Shown here in pieces: positions 1 to 7,863 of a stretch of 64,000 bases of DNA. How positions within the stretch are numbered: position 1 is the stretch's first letter; every line of letters starts with the position of its first letter. The position numbers and the translations under genes are program-made. The stretch is from IMG/VR virus record IMGVR_UViG_3300023174_000040, positions 124,001 through 188,000 of that record; one strand, 5' to 3'. The stretch comes from a virus. The notes beneath the pieces were generated by a model that worked only from the letters and a program-made list of their open reading frames with translations, made no database searches and had not been told where the DNA came from.

Positions 1-2
1 AA

Positions 3-404
3 ATTTTGGCGAGTCTTAAAAAGAATTATCCCAACACTGGATTCATTACTATCTCTTATGAGGGAAGTGGAGATAGTTTCAATGATTTCTACGACTGCAA
101 TGCCTATGCTAAGTGTAGTTTGAAAAATCCTAAACTTTTGGATAGTTTTAGTGAAAAAGGCCGACCGCAAAGTGAAGACCTTAAAGATATAAGCAAAGAT
201 CTTCATGAGACTAAAAACATTCTGGATAGTTGTATTTGGAGTGTTCTTGAGAGTCATGATGAAGTGAATTTTAACAACGATGGTTGCGAGGGCGAAATTA
301 CATTTGATCTAGATAATGATAAGATCATTGTTTATAATCGTTACCGTGTAACAGAAACAGTGGACTCTCCTGACTACGAATACAAGGCAGGTGATTTTGA
401 ATAA
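3..404 (+). CDS. DUF6878-like protein, 5' end outside window
   Basis: The frame is open to the left edge, so the start is probably missing. The sequence has a GSGDS motif near residue 20, and later NNDGCEGEITFDL followed by a Tyr-rich end. This matches my memory of DUF6878-type proteins (GSGDSG ... NDG.G.ftfD), which occur in phages and plasmids and have no known function. It overlaps the next gene by 14 bases. Confidence 0.55.
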   Translation: MLASLKKNYPNTGFITISYEGSGDSFNDFYDCNAYAKCSLKNPKLLDSFSEKGRPQSEDLKDISKDLHETKNILDSCIWSVLESHDEVNFNNDGCEGEITFDLDNDKIIVYNRYRVTETVDSPDYEYKAGDFE

Positions 405-1119
405 TATAAATCCGGCTCCAGGCGTCATTAACGCAAATTATCTTAACAACAACAATCACTCAACCAATAATTATAAAATGAATAATACTAAAGCGGCTCC
501 CAAACTTTCCCCTAGTCAAGAAGCACTTGTAGCCGCCCTTAATGAAGGAAAGCGAAACAAGGATCTTGAAAAGATTATCCTTGAGGATGCTCAGTGCTGT
601 GTTGATTATGCAAGGTATATAATCAAGGGTCGTTGGCCGGAAGCAGAAGATATCATTGTTAATGCCTCCCTTAATACTAAGGTGCTTGGAGAAAAGTCTT
701 GGGGTCGTACCAAGACTTTAGTTTATGTTTATGCGAACTTGATTAAAGATCGCTTCCATAAAGCAGAAGAAAAGATGACTAATGATAAGAGTTGGTATGG
801 GCATAATTACGCCTACACTAAACTTATTCTTAGGCTTAAGGGTGAAATTGTAGATTTCAATAAGCCCGGTATTGTTGTGTGGCTGATGGATGATATTAAT
901 AAGGGTAAAATTGGCAAGCGAATCAAGACTGAAAAGAAGTGGGAAATTCTCGATCAACTCTACAAGAGAATTACCTTGTTCGCTTTTAGCCACCCAGGGG
1001 ATCGTAATATTAAGAAATATGTCAATGAGCAGAAAAAGTTCAAGCAATCTATGATGCTCGAACTTCGTCGGCAAGATAAAGATATGACTGTCGAACAGTT
1101 GATTGAAAAGTTGAAGTAA
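391..1119 (+). CDS. GRWPEAE-repeat protein
   Basis: A protein of about 240 residues. A low-complexity Asn-rich N terminus is followed by degenerate helical repeats of the form YA..I.kGRWPEAE..I (clear copy near residues 70-90; weaker KDRFHKAEEKM near 130). Four more proteins in the window carry this repeat. The start is uncertain: GTG at 391 overlaps the upstream gene, and ATG at 478 (MNNTKAAP) would remove the Asn-rich stretch. Function unknown; the repeats suggest an alpha-solenoid. Confidence 0.7.
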   Translation: MILNNINPAPGVINANYLNNNNHSTNNYKMNNTKAAPKLSPSQEALVAALNEGKRNKDLEKIILEDAQCCVDYARYIIKGRWPEAEDIIVNASLNTKVLGEKSWGRTKTLVYVYANLIKDRFHKAEEKMTNDKSWYGHNYAYTKLILRLKGEIVDFNKPGIVVWLMDDINKGKIGKRIKTEKKWEILDQLYKRITLFAFSHPGDRNIKKYVNEQKKFKQSMMLELRRQDKDMTVEQLIEKLK

Positions 1120-1211
1120 TGGAATATCCTGACTTACAACCTTGGTTTGATAATCCCTCTGATGAATATCATGAGTTGGTTTGTGTAGAAGAATTTCCAT
1201 ATGATGAATAA
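1119..1211 (+). CDS. acidic 30-residue protein
   Basis: The ATG overlaps the previous stop (TAATG), and the 3' end overlaps the next start. The product (MEYPDLQPW...) is very acidic. Supported only by tight coupling to its neighbours; function unknown. Confidence 0.4.
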   Translation: MEYPDLQPWFDNPSDEYHELVCVEEFPYDE

Positions 1212-2052
1212 GCGTGGAACCACCCTTGTTGAACTGCTGGTTAGCGTAACCATCATTGCAGTTTTATCTGGGCTGGTTCTCAGTGCTGTTCAAGCAACAA
1301 GAAAGTCTGCTGGTTACGTTGTTCATCTAAATTGGCTTAGACAGCGTAAATTAGATAATGCTCCCTATAGCAAGACATTAAAAATAGTCTTTATCGGTAA
1401 TAGCCATACATATTTCTCTGATATTCCAGGGGTTATTGTTGAGTTCGCAAAAACAGTAGGAGTGGAAATAAAGACTAAGGTAGTTGTTGTTGGGGGTCAA
1501 TCTTTAGAGGGTCATTGGAGTGGCCCTGATGCTCAAAACGCAATAACAAGTGAATTGAGTAATTTTGTTGTATTGCAAGATATTAGTCAGCGACCATATA
1601 CAGACCCGGATTTATATCAAGAATATGTAAAGAAATTCTGTGATCTGATCGACAATAAATCTGTTCCGATATTATACTTAGTTTGGGCACATAAAACTAA
1701 TTTATGGGTTCAAGGAAGTTTAACTGCTCAAGCTGTTCAAGCTATGAAAGACAATACCTATAGCGAAGTTTGTTTTGTTGGCGAAGCATGGAAAATAGTT
1801 CGTAATGAAAAACCAGATCTTGAATTATTTCTTGATGAAGTTCATGAAAATCCTACCGGGGCTTATTTGACAGCATGTGTTTTTCACAGTATAATTCATA
1901 GATTAGATCCAAGGGGATTGCCTTGCGAAGTTACTACTGAATCGGGGTCTACGGTTAGCGTTAGTCCTGAACTTGCAAATTATTTTCAAACAGTTGCTTG
2001 GCAAGTATCTGAAAAATACAGAAAAAAGTATAAAGCCTACTATCTAAAATGA
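1201..2052 (+). CDS. prepilin-type N terminus fused to SGNH/GDSL-like hydrolase
   Basis: Residues 1-30 form a type IV prepilin/pseudopilin leader: basic KRG, cleavage G|T, then TLVELLVSVTII with Glu at +5 and a hydrophobic helix ending in SAVQATRK, as in planctomycete prepilins. From residue 60 an SGNH esterase/lipase fold is visible: block I GNSH (nucleophile Ser), GGQSL, VLQDISQRP, and block V DEVHENPTGAYL with the Asp/His pair. The likely product is a membrane-anchored or exported esterase processed by a host prepilin peptidase. The substrate is unknown. The first methionine could be 1201 or 1204. Confidence 0.75.
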   Translation: MMNKRGTTLVELLVSVTIIAVLSGLVLSAVQATRKSAGYVVHLNWLRQRKLDNAPYSKTLKIVFIGNSHTYFSDIPGVIVEFAKTVGVEIKTKVVVVGGQSLEGHWSGPDAQNAITSELSNFVVLQDISQRPYTDPDLYQEYVKKFCDLIDNKSVPILYLVWAHKTNLWVQGSLTAQAVQAMKDNTYSEVCFVGEAWKIVRNEKPDLELFLDEVHENPTGAYLTACVFHSIIHRLDPRGLPCEVTTESGSTVSVSPELANYFQTVAWQVSEKYRKKYKAYYLK

Positions 2053-2447
2053 AAACCAAGATCACCCTAAAAGATTATCTAATCAGTGTCAATTACTCAA
2101 TTACTGATGGGGCTGAATTTCTTTGGGATTGTTACGGGGAAAATGCTCGCATAATCTCAAATGATAAGAAAAGGGGCAAAAATTTTATTTGCTCTACTGG
2201 TGTGGTTTTTGATGCTGACAAGCAAACTGTTTATGAGATGACTGTTTGGGATTATGAAAAAAATGAGCAATATCGTTGGATAAGTCCGAGATATTCAAAG
2301 AAGCATAGAGAAGAAGAAATAAAAAGAGGCTTTGTGGCAGGACAATCAATTGATAAGTTAAGTTTCATTGAAGTTGAAATAGAAAAAATACTGTCGAAAG
2401 CAAAAGAACTATGCCACACAAAATCAGCAAAAAAGAAAAAATGCTAG
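2049..2447 (+). CDS. hypothetical protein, 132 aa
   Basis: The start overlaps the upstream stop (ATGA), which suggests coupled translation. The sequence is soluble and mixed alpha/beta with a Lys-rich tail. No family recognised. Confidence 0.6.
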   Translation: MKTKITLKDYLISVNYSITDGAEFLWDCYGENARIISNDKKRGKNFICSTGVVFDADKQTVYEMTVWDYEKNEQYRWISPRYSKKHREEEIKRGFVAGQSIDKLSFIEVEIEKILSKAKELCHTKSAKKKKC

Positions 2448-2860
2448 GTTCTTTTGTCCCTGTAACAGGAGAGTTCTTGGATTTCGTAAAAAATAACACA
2501 CATATTCAATTAAATAATCTAGACCTTGAAAAAGTCTTAAATGCCTATAAGGCTTCTATAGTTAGAGGCATGGATTATGCTATAGTCGAATACTATGATA
2601 AATACAAAAAACCCAATCTCTTGTTCTTCGCTAGGGAGCATTTTAAACAAACGGTTTTGCGTCATTATTATAATTCTCTTAAATTATACAAGCCTCGTTT
2701 TAAGTGCCCTAAAAAATTAAAAAAAGATTCCAATTTTAAGAACCGCACTCACAGACTTTATCGAATCTTTGACTTGAAAAACAACAAAGATATTAGTGGA
2801 ATTCGTATGTTTGAATATTGCAAAAAAACACTTCAAAGAAAGGTCGTTGTTCCAAACTAA
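2411..2860 (+). CDS. hypothetical basic protein, 149 aa
   Basis: The N terminus overlaps the previous gene by 37 bases in another frame. The product is strongly basic (KCPKKLKKDSNFKNR) and helical, which fits a nucleic-acid-associated role, but no domain is recognised. An internal start at 2441 (MLGSF) would remove the overlap. Confidence 0.55.
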   Translation: MPHKISKKEKMLGSFVPVTGEFLDFVKNNTHIQLNNLDLEKVLNAYKASIVRGMDYAIVEYYDKYKKPNLLFFAREHFKQTVLRHYYNSLKLYKPRFKCPKKLKKDSNFKNRTHRLYRIFDLKNNKDISGIRMFEYCKKTLQRKVVVPN

Positions 2861-3023
2861 AAATTAGTACCCGTATATACAACAATACCATCTTGTTGGT
2901 AACAAAAAAATAGTGGTCGATCACTATACTGTTACTGGGTTGAGGTTATCGACAGCCAATAGAGTGTAAGTTAAATTTAATATACATTACGCAGTGGTCT
3001 ACACGGAACTGCGATACTAATTT
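2861..3023 (+). ncRNA. putative structured RNA 1 (multibranched)
   Basis: The only non-coding stretch between two genes. Its ends pair perfectly: AAATTAGTA at 2861-2869 with TACTAATTT at 3015-3023, followed by T residues. Internal hairpins include TACCA/TGGTA near 2889-2904, TAGTG/CACTA near 2921-2936 and GCAGT/ACTGC near 2992-3013. It could be a 5' UTR element of the 3041 gene or a stand-alone RNA that ends at the T-run. Confidence 0.5.
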
Positions 3024-3040
3024 TTTTGGAAAATTTCACT

Positions 3041-3796
3041 ATGTTAAGAACCAGATTCAATTACTGGACTTGTAGCAAATTTGCAAATTGGGTTAGAGGT
3101 GAAGATAAGCCTCTTGGACTCACAATGGAAGGTTGGGAAGATTGGAGAAAGGAACAAGAGAACAAAAGACCGATTAGATATTATCTCTCCGATACTCTTC
3201 TTGGTAATCTTCAAGACTTTGTAAATTACCCTTCAGATCTCTACAATTCCATAAAAACTTATTTAAATAATAGGTTTGTAGATAAGACTCATTATTTAAA
3301 GACCGGCCTAGAGCCAGGACATTATCATGAAGTAGATGAAAAGATACTCTATGGTTTGTTTACTGAGTTATCTGAGTTTGTGGAGGATGAACTTTCTTGG
3401 ATGAATTATCTAAGCAAAGATAAAAAAGAGAGAGGAAAATATAAGAGATCCGCAGAAGGCGGTATCGAATATCTTAATTGGGCGATGGGCCTTAAAAAAG
3501 ATGAAGAAAATGGATACCAGAAAGAATATACTGAGGGTTACGGCGAGCCAACACCCCAAGCAGAATCTTCTAAAGAAATCTTAGAAATTTATAATTGGTG
3601 GAAAAACGTTAGACCATATCGTGAACATCCTCACGATATTAGCAAGTGGAGAGATATCTGCGAGAGTAGGATAAAAGATAAAGAGATTATAAGAGAGAGT
3701 CTCGATAAACTCACAAGCATCGAAGAACAATATGATAAAGAAGATGAAGATATGATGATCAGATTGATCAAAATTAGAAAAAGCTTGTGGACATGA
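3041..3796 (+). CDS. conserved phage hypothetical protein (KFANWVRG family)
   Basis: Contains CSKFANWVRGEDKP, IRYYLSDTLLGNLQDFVNYPSDLYNSIK, an ELSEFVEDELSW segment and a WWKNVRP..HPHD segment. I recall this order from conserved proteins of unknown function in many large myophages. ATG 3041 is chosen because GGA lies about 12 bases upstream; TTG 3026 is an alternative. Confidence 0.75.
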   Translation: MLRTRFNYWTCSKFANWVRGEDKPLGLTMEGWEDWRKEQENKRPIRYYLSDTLLGNLQDFVNYPSDLYNSIKTYLNNRFVDKTHYLKTGLEPGHYHEVDEKILYGLFTELSEFVEDELSWMNYLSKDKKERGKYKRSAEGGIEYLNWAMGLKKDEENGYQKEYTEGYGEPTPQAESSKEILEIYNWWKNVRPYREHPHDISKWRDICESRIKDKEIIRESLDKLTSIEEQYDKEDEDMMIRLIKIRKSLWT

Positions 3797-4053
3797 AATT
3801 CCATAAAGTTTTTATAACAATATTTATAGGAATTCTATTTTATGTCTTCCTTGGAGTAATAATATACAATCAGAGAACAACAATATACAATCAGAAAAAA
3901 AATTACATCAAACATAGAAACATAATTAGTGATTTAGAATACCAGAACAAGAAACTAGAGTATCAGAATGATAAATTAGTAAACCATATAGAAATCTTAA
4001 ATAATAGAATCGTAATCTTATCGGCAAGATCTAGTGAACTACCCACCCCCTAA
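3793..4053 (+). CDS. small membrane-anchored coiled-coil protein, 3' end altered by IS insertion
   Basis: ATGA overlap with the upstream stop. One transmembrane helix (residues about 5-25) is followed by a charged coiled coil with repeated EYQN/LEYQND. The last residues (ELPTP) are encoded by the right end of the IS605-type element, so the original C terminus was probably cut off by the insertion. The layout resembles phage spanin or Rz-like proteins, but that is speculative. Confidence 0.55.
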   Translation: MKFHKVFITIFIGILFYVFLGVIIYNQRTTIYNQKKNYIKHRNIISDLEYQNKKLEYQNDKLVNHIEILNNRIVILSARSSELPTP

Positions 4054-5219
4054 AGGGAGTGGGCTTCCTGTTTCAACCTCGGTTGCCCTTGATTGCTCTC
4101 AGGTCTTACACCAAGTCCACAGGCTATTCCCGTAGTTCCTACGGTTCTTTTCGCTTCATTAAGTATGTTAATCGCAGCATTGGTGTCACGATCATGCCTA
4201 ATCTTGCACTTCGGACACTCCCAACTACGAACACTCAACGGTAAACTTTCTACTACAAAATTACACTTTGAACAAGTCTTACTTGAAGGAAACCACCTTC
4301 CAACCTTAATGACTGTTCTACCGTGCCAGTTTGCCTTGTATTCAATTTGACGAACGAATTCGCTCATTGATACATCAGCGACACTCTTGCTCAAACACCT
4401 GTTCTTCATCATGCCACTTACATTCAAGTCTTCCAAACAAATCACTTGGTTCTCGTTGATTATTTGGCGACTTACCTTATGTAAGTGGTCATTACGGATG
4501 TTTGCTATCTTCAAGTGCAATTTTGCCAATCGTTTTCTTGATTTCTCCTTGTTTTTACTACCCTTATTTCTTCGGCTGTGTTCTTTGTTCAACATGCGTA
4601 GTCTGACTTCAAGGTTCTTGTAACTGCGGATATTCTTGTATTTCTTGCCGTCACTCAATGTTGCAAGGCTGTTGATTCCAAGATCAACGCCAACCTTGTT
4701 TTTGTTCTTTTTAAGAGGTTTGATTTCTTTTTCAACCAAGATTGAAACAAAGTATTGTCCTGCCTTATTCATAGTCAATGTTGCGTGTCGTATATTTCCG
4801 TTGATCGGACGGTGTAGTTTTACCTTTATGCCTTCATTGAACTTAGGGAAGTGTATTTTGTTTTCCTTCACCTCCACGAACTGAGGCACAGTAAAACTTT
4901 GTTTGTCTCGTCTGCTGTGGAACTTGGGTAATTTTGCTCTTTTGCTAAAGAAATTGTTATATGCTATATCAAGGCACTTTAGTTCAAACTGCAATACTTG
5001 ACTGTTGGTTCCGTACAGCCAATCCTTTTCTTTCTTGAGATTGGTCAGTTCTTTTGCTTGTTTGTAGTAGTTTGGACTTTTCTTGGTTTTGATGTATGAT
5101 GTTTTCCTCTGGTCAAGGAAGTGGTTGTACACAAACCTACAACAACCAAAGTGAATGGCTAGTTTGTTTTGTTGCTCCTTGTTCGGATACAGTCTGTATT
5201 TGTAAGTGTAGTGAACCAT
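4050..5219 (-). CDS. tnpB: TnpB RNA-guided nuclease (OrfB)
   Basis: About 390 residues. The N terminus MVHYTYKYRLYPNKEQQ is typical of the family. RuvC-like catalytic residues are visible: Asp in GVDLGINSLA, Glu in CLEDLNVSGM, and Asp in DRDTNAAINIL. A zinc ribbon CSKC...CPKC lies between the last two. All catalytic residues are intact, so the protein should be an active omegaRNA-guided nuclease; the guide would be read from sequence flanking the right end near 4033. The start at 5219 is preferred over 5294 because the family begins with the YKYRLYP segment. Confidence 0.93.
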   Translation of the reverse strand: MVHYTYKYRLYPNKEQQNKLAIHFGCCRFVYNHFLDQRKTSYIKTKKSPNYYKQAKELTNLKKEKDWLYGTNSQVLQFELKCLDIAYNNFFSKRAKLPKFHSRRDKQSFTVPQFVEVKENKIHFPKFNEGIKVKLHRPINGNIRHATLTMNKAGQYFVSILVEKEIKPLKKNKNKVGVDLGINSLATLSDGKKYKNIRSYKNLEVRLRMLNKEHSRRNKGSKNKEKSRKRLAKLHLKIANIRNDHLHKVSRQIINENQVICLEDLNVSGMMKNRCLSKSVADVSMSEFVRQIEYKANWHGRTVIKVGRWFPSSKTCSKCNFVVESLPLSVRSWECPKCKIRHDRDTNAAINILNEAKRTVGTTGIACGLGVRPESNQGQPRLKQEAHSL

Positions 5220-5260
5220 AATTATGCAAGGGTTTAAAGCCTGCATAATTATGTATGCAC
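5220..5260. repeat. inverted repeat upstream of tnpB
   Basis: ATAATTATGCA and TGCATAATTAT face each other around a 12-base loop just upstream of the tnpB start. It is probably a subterminal hairpin of the IS left end or a tnpB leader structure. Confidence 0.5.
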
Positions 5261-5365
5261 TTGAGTTGAAATTTTTTTCAGAGTTTACCGCCATTCATCC
5301 CAGCCCCTAAAGGGACTGGGTTTTCTGGCGGCGAGGATATAAAGAGGAAAAATCCAGGTAATATC

Positions 5366-5743
5366 ATGCTTAAAGTTCGATTTCATTTGGGTGCTGGGGA
5401 GAATTATAAGCATTGGCAGATTCGCAACATAATTACGAATTCAGTCGAATATCATGATCCCAATAAAGTTCAATTATTGCTTATGGGATGTACGTTAAAA
5501 AATGAATCAAAAACAGCAGAGAAAGTTTTTGCTAAACAAAAGAGGGATGTTTGCGGATGGGTGCAATGCGAAAACATTGAGTTTTCATATAATTTTGTGA
5601 AACCTTCTGGCCATAGACTTTTTTATGATCCTAAAATCAGCCCCTACTGGCAATATAAAGATGATCCATCTAATCTCGATGGAATGGGATTTGAAAATTT
5701 GATTACATTAGGGCATCATATTTTTATAGAAACAAAAAACTGA
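5366..5743 (+). CDS. conserved hypothetical protein (KVRFHLGAGENY family)
   Basis: 125 residues. N terminus LKVRFHLGAGENYKHW, then VEYHDP, LLLMGCTLKNESKTAEKVF and VCGWVQCENI. I recall this pattern in conserved hypothetical proteins of phages and large plasmids; function unknown. It ends in a hairpin shared with the converging csrA operon. Confidence 0.7.
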   Translation: MLKVRFHLGAGENYKHWQIRNIITNSVEYHDPNKVQLLLMGCTLKNESKTAEKVFAKQKRDVCGWVQCENIEFSYNFVKPSGHRLFYDPKISPYWQYKDDPSNLDGMGFENLITLGHHIFIETKN

Positions 5744-5780
5744 AAGAGAAAGCCATATGATTAACGGCTTTCTTTCAGTT
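5738..5780. terminator. bidirectional hairpin terminator
   Basis: A 15-pair interrupted stem: AACTGAAAGAGAAAGCC against GGCTTTCTTTCAGTT, flanked by A-rich and T-rich sequence. It lies between convergent genes. Confidence 0.7.
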
Positions 5781-5801
5781 ATAGGTTGAATATTAGTGGA
5801 C

Positions 5802-5981
5802 TCACTCAGAACGGGCCAGCACCCTTAGCCTCGCCCGAAAGTCGGCTCCACCGGCTGGCTCAATAACCGCAACCTTTTTTTGCTCTTTTTTATACCCTAG
5901 GGCAACGCAATAAACTAATACCCCCATACCACAGATTAGGGTTATTGCTATTCCCATTATAAAAAGAAAGAAATTATCCAT
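5802..5981 (-). CDS. small membrane protein
   Basis: 59 residues with a long hydrophobic helix (FFLFIMGIAITLICGMGVLVY) and a basic tail. The start at 5981 is preceded by AGGGAGG on the minus strand and overlaps the stop of the upstream small gene (TAATG). Third gene of the csrA operon. Confidence 0.6.
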   Translation of the reverse strand: MDNFFLFIMGIAITLICGMGVLVYCVALGYKKEQKKVAVIEPAGGADFRARLRVLARSE

Positions 5982-6130
5982 TAATCGAAATACCTCCCTA
6001 GACACAATATGCTAGGAACCCATATTCCAACAAAAATAGCTTGATTTTCATTTTTAAATAAAAACCATATGGTTACACTCAAAACAAAACTTAAAAATGC
6101 TGCTGTTATAAACAAATATCTACTTTTCAT
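5981..6130 (-). CDS. small membrane protein, 49 aa
   Basis: MKSRYLFITAAFLSFVLS...: two hydrophobic segments. AGGAG lies upstream on the minus strand and the stop is coupled to the next gene. Found between csrA and another membrane protein. Confidence 0.55.
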   Translation of the reverse strand: MKSRYLFITAAFLSFVLSVTIWFLFKNENQAIFVGIWVPSILCLGRYFD

Positions 6131-6155
6131 TCTTTTTGTCTCCTTTTTTTAGATC

Positions 6156-6338
6156 TCATCGAGTCTTTTTGACCCAAGGCTTGTTGTCAACTAACAATTC
6201 TTCTCTAACAATACTACAGTTCTTTGGGGCTTCCACGCCTATCCTTGCTCTATTTCCCTCGACACTTACAAGGGTAATCGTTACGTTTAATTCTGGGATG
6301 TGAATTTTTTCGCTTTCCTTGCGGCACAGCACTAGCAC
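6156..6338 (-). CDS. csrA: CsrA-family translational regulator
   Basis: 60 residues with the full family signature: MLVLCRKESEKIHI, then VEGNRARIGVEAPKNCSIVREEL. CsrA dimers bind GGA motifs in mRNA leaders and change translation or stability; the conserved Arg in the VREEL segment contacts RNA. The start is GTG with AAAGGA upstream. Phage-borne CsrA could reprogramme host mRNAs. It opens an operon with two tiny membrane proteins and points against the neighbouring genes. Confidence 0.93.
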   Translation of the reverse strand: MLVLCRKESEKIHIPELNVTITLVSVEGNRARIGVEAPKNCSIVREELLVDNKPWVKKTR

Positions 6339-6414
6339 TATATGTTCCTTTTGTTTTATTTTTAGAAAAATCAGACAACAAAAACAATATAGCAGGTCAG
6401 TCCAAAAGAGTCAA

Positions 6415-6432
6415 GTTTCTTTCGGGTACGGT
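6415..6432 (+). promoter_or_regulatory. GGTACGGT motif, long form
   Basis: GTTTC lies exactly 10 bases before GGTACGGT. Predicted start of RNA at G6430. The leader can fold TGTT/AACA. It precedes the 6474 operon. Confidence 0.7.
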
Positions 6433-6473
6433 TGTTGGTAGGAACAGATTAAAACTTTTTTTAAGAGACCAAT

Positions 6474-6719
6474 ATGAAGTACGCTAAAATTACTGGTAAT
6501 GGTGAATTTCCACTGGATATGCTCCGGTATGATACTGCATCCCCTGCCACAGAGGAAATGAGCAGTAAGATTGAGGGTACAATCAAGAACTACCAGCGTG
6601 GTTGGGAAGTCTACGTTAAAAGCGAAAGCAAGTTTCCTTGGACTGTGGGGCGTTGGGAAAGTTTTGGTTGCAAGATTGAAAGTATGCCCAAGAATTGGAG
6701 TACGGGATGTATTCGTTAA
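6474..6719 (+). CDS. hypothetical protein, 81 aa
   Basis: First gene after a long-form motif, 44 bases from the predicted RNA start. Trp-rich C-terminal half (GWEVYV, FPWTVGRWESFGC). Overlaps the following membrane protein. Function unknown. Confidence 0.65.
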   Translation: MKYAKITGNGEFPLDMLRYDTASPATEEMSSKIEGTIKNYQRGWEVYVKSESKFPWTVGRWESFGCKIESMPKNWSTGCIR

Positions 6720-6826
6720 TTATTATTTCTGTATTATCTATTTTGTTTTCAATTGGCATTGCCTTGAGTCCAATTCCTTGGATTATATTTGGAATGATTG
6801 ATCGTCTTATTCAAAGGTATTTGTAA
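6707..6826 (+). CDS. 39-aa membrane protein
   Basis: MYSLIIISVLSILFSIGIALSP...: almost entirely hydrophobic with a short basic tail. The start overlaps the previous gene and the stop overlaps the next ATG (TAATG). Confidence 0.5.
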   Translation: MYSLIIISVLSILFSIGIALSPIPWIIFGMIDRLIQRYL

Positions 6827-7035
6827 TGAATAATCTTGATATTGCCGAATACAAAAACAAAACCGATTGGTATTTTGAGAATGAATACAGCACACTTCCT
6901 CTTTATGAGATTCTGGCGAATTATCCAGAGAGCATTTATGATGGAGTGGACAGCATCATAGAAGAAGCCCACGCAAAGGGCTTGCATTTTATTGAGACTG
7001 CCCGTATGCTCCGAGACTTTCTTGGAGAAATGTAA
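6826..7035 (+). CDS. hypothetical protein, 69 aa
   Basis: Acidic, helical protein coupled on both sides by TAATG overlaps. No family recognised. Confidence 0.65.
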   Translation: MNNLDIAEYKNKTDWYFENEYSTLPLYEILANYPESIYDGVDSIIEEAHAKGLHFIETARMLRDFLGEM

Positions 7036-7226
7036 TGAATGAACCTAATGTAAAAAGCCAAAAATGCAATTGTGGAAGCGGTAAGATTAGCGAGTGGATC
7101 TACGATGGATATAATATTCCATTGACTAAATGCTGTTCTAGTTGTAAAAAAGAAAAGTTGGGTAAATTTCGTACGGATATTATGAGTCAATATGACGCAT
7201 ATGAACCCATCGAACCGGAATTTTGA
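7035..7226 (+). CDS. conserved phage zinc-binding protein
   Basis: 63 residues with CNCGSGK, the block YDGYNIPLTKCCSSCKKEK, then FRTDI and EPIEPEF. I recall this layout in many phage proteins. The Cys groups suggest one zinc site. Last gene of the operon. Confidence 0.75.
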   Translation: MNEPNVKSQKCNCGSGKISEWIYDGYNIPLTKCCSSCKKEKLGKFRTDIMSQYDAYEPIEPEF

Positions 7227-7368
7227 ATAGGTTAGGTAAGATGGGCAAAACAATTTATTCCACTTGCCAAAATTGATTCAATGCACTACAGTATTCTGGT
7301 TCCCGGTATGGGGAGTTTGATTAGGAGGAAACATATCATACCATATGTTTCATTTCATGGAGGTTAGT

Positions 7369-7776
7369 ATGAATCGTCTTGTTGCTGCTCTTTTTGTTTG
7401 TGTTCTGATTAGCGGTGTTGCTCACGCTCGTCCTCGACGCAGTTATAACACCTATAATACCCCGACTTATTCTGCCCCAAAGACATACAGTTATACTGGG
7501 GAAGATACCCCACGGCAATATAGTTATACTTCTGAAACTCCAACCAGAAGTTATAGCAATACCAGTTCGGCTCAGGGTGTTGCCGAAATCATGGCTCGTA
7601 CGGGCCGTGTTGGTCACTGGGGGGGCAACAATGGGTATGAGGGTTGCGGGAGCGGTTCCTCCCAACAGGCCGCATACAACAACTGCTGCTATGCTAATAG
7701 CAACCTCACGACTGTTGACGTAGGTTATGCACAAGGCAATAATGGCAAATGGTATTGCTGCCGCCGTTATCGCTAA
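7369..7776 (+). CDS. secreted Cys-rich protein of planctomycete type
   Basis: ATG 7369 has a GGAGG 6 bases upstream. Signal peptide MNRLVAALFVCVLISGVAHA, then a Tyr/Ser/Thr-rich linker, then a conserved-looking domain AEIMARTGRVGHW..GYEG.GSGSS...NNCCYAN...DVGYAQGNNGKWYCCRRYR. Small secreted proteins with this C-terminal pattern are, to my memory, frequent in planctomycetes. A strong terminator follows. Confidence 0.75.
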   Translation: MNRLVAALFVCVLISGVAHARPRRSYNTYNTPTYSAPKTYSYTGEDTPRQYSYTSETPTRSYSNTSSAQGVAEIMARTGRVGHWGGNNGYEGCGSGSSQQAAYNNCCYANSNLTTVDVGYAQGNNGKWYCCRRYR

Positions 7777-7792
7777 TCTAATTTATTGTTAA

Positions 7793-7862
7793 AAACCCTC
7801 CGCACGACACTCTAATAGGTTCGTGACCCTAATAGGTTCGTGCGGAGGGTTATTTTATTTTT
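7793..7862 (+). terminator. terminator with duplicated loop
   Basis: Stem AACCCTCCGCACGA (7793-7806) against TCGTGCGGAGGGTT, then a T-rich tail. The loop contains a tandem copy of CTAATAGGTTCGTG, a recent micro-duplication that leaves two possible pairing registers. Confidence 0.75.
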
Positions 7863-7863
7863 T

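Larger units (their letters stand above)
4033..5337 (-). mobile_element. IS200/IS605-family element carrying only tnpB
   Basis: The two ends carry related imperfect hairpins typical of IS605 ends: CCACCCCCTAAAGGGAGTGG at 4041-4060 (right end, also the 3' part of the omegaRNA on the minus strand) and CAGCCCCTAAAGGGACTGGG near 5300-5320 (left end). No tnpA is present, so it must be mobilised in trans. Exact ends are uncertain by a few bases. It interrupts the gene at 3793. Confidence 0.8.

Noticed and set aside
718-1200. 160-aa frame on the minus strand
   Set aside because: Antisense to the GRWPEAE-repeat gene, with no SD and unlikely composition.
2861-3023. Group I intron
   Set aside because: Too short and no interrupted gene: flanking proteins are unrelated and complete.
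7336-7734. Long frames antisense or shifted within the secreted protein gene
   Set aside because: They are shadows of the repetitive Ser/Thr/Tyr coding region.
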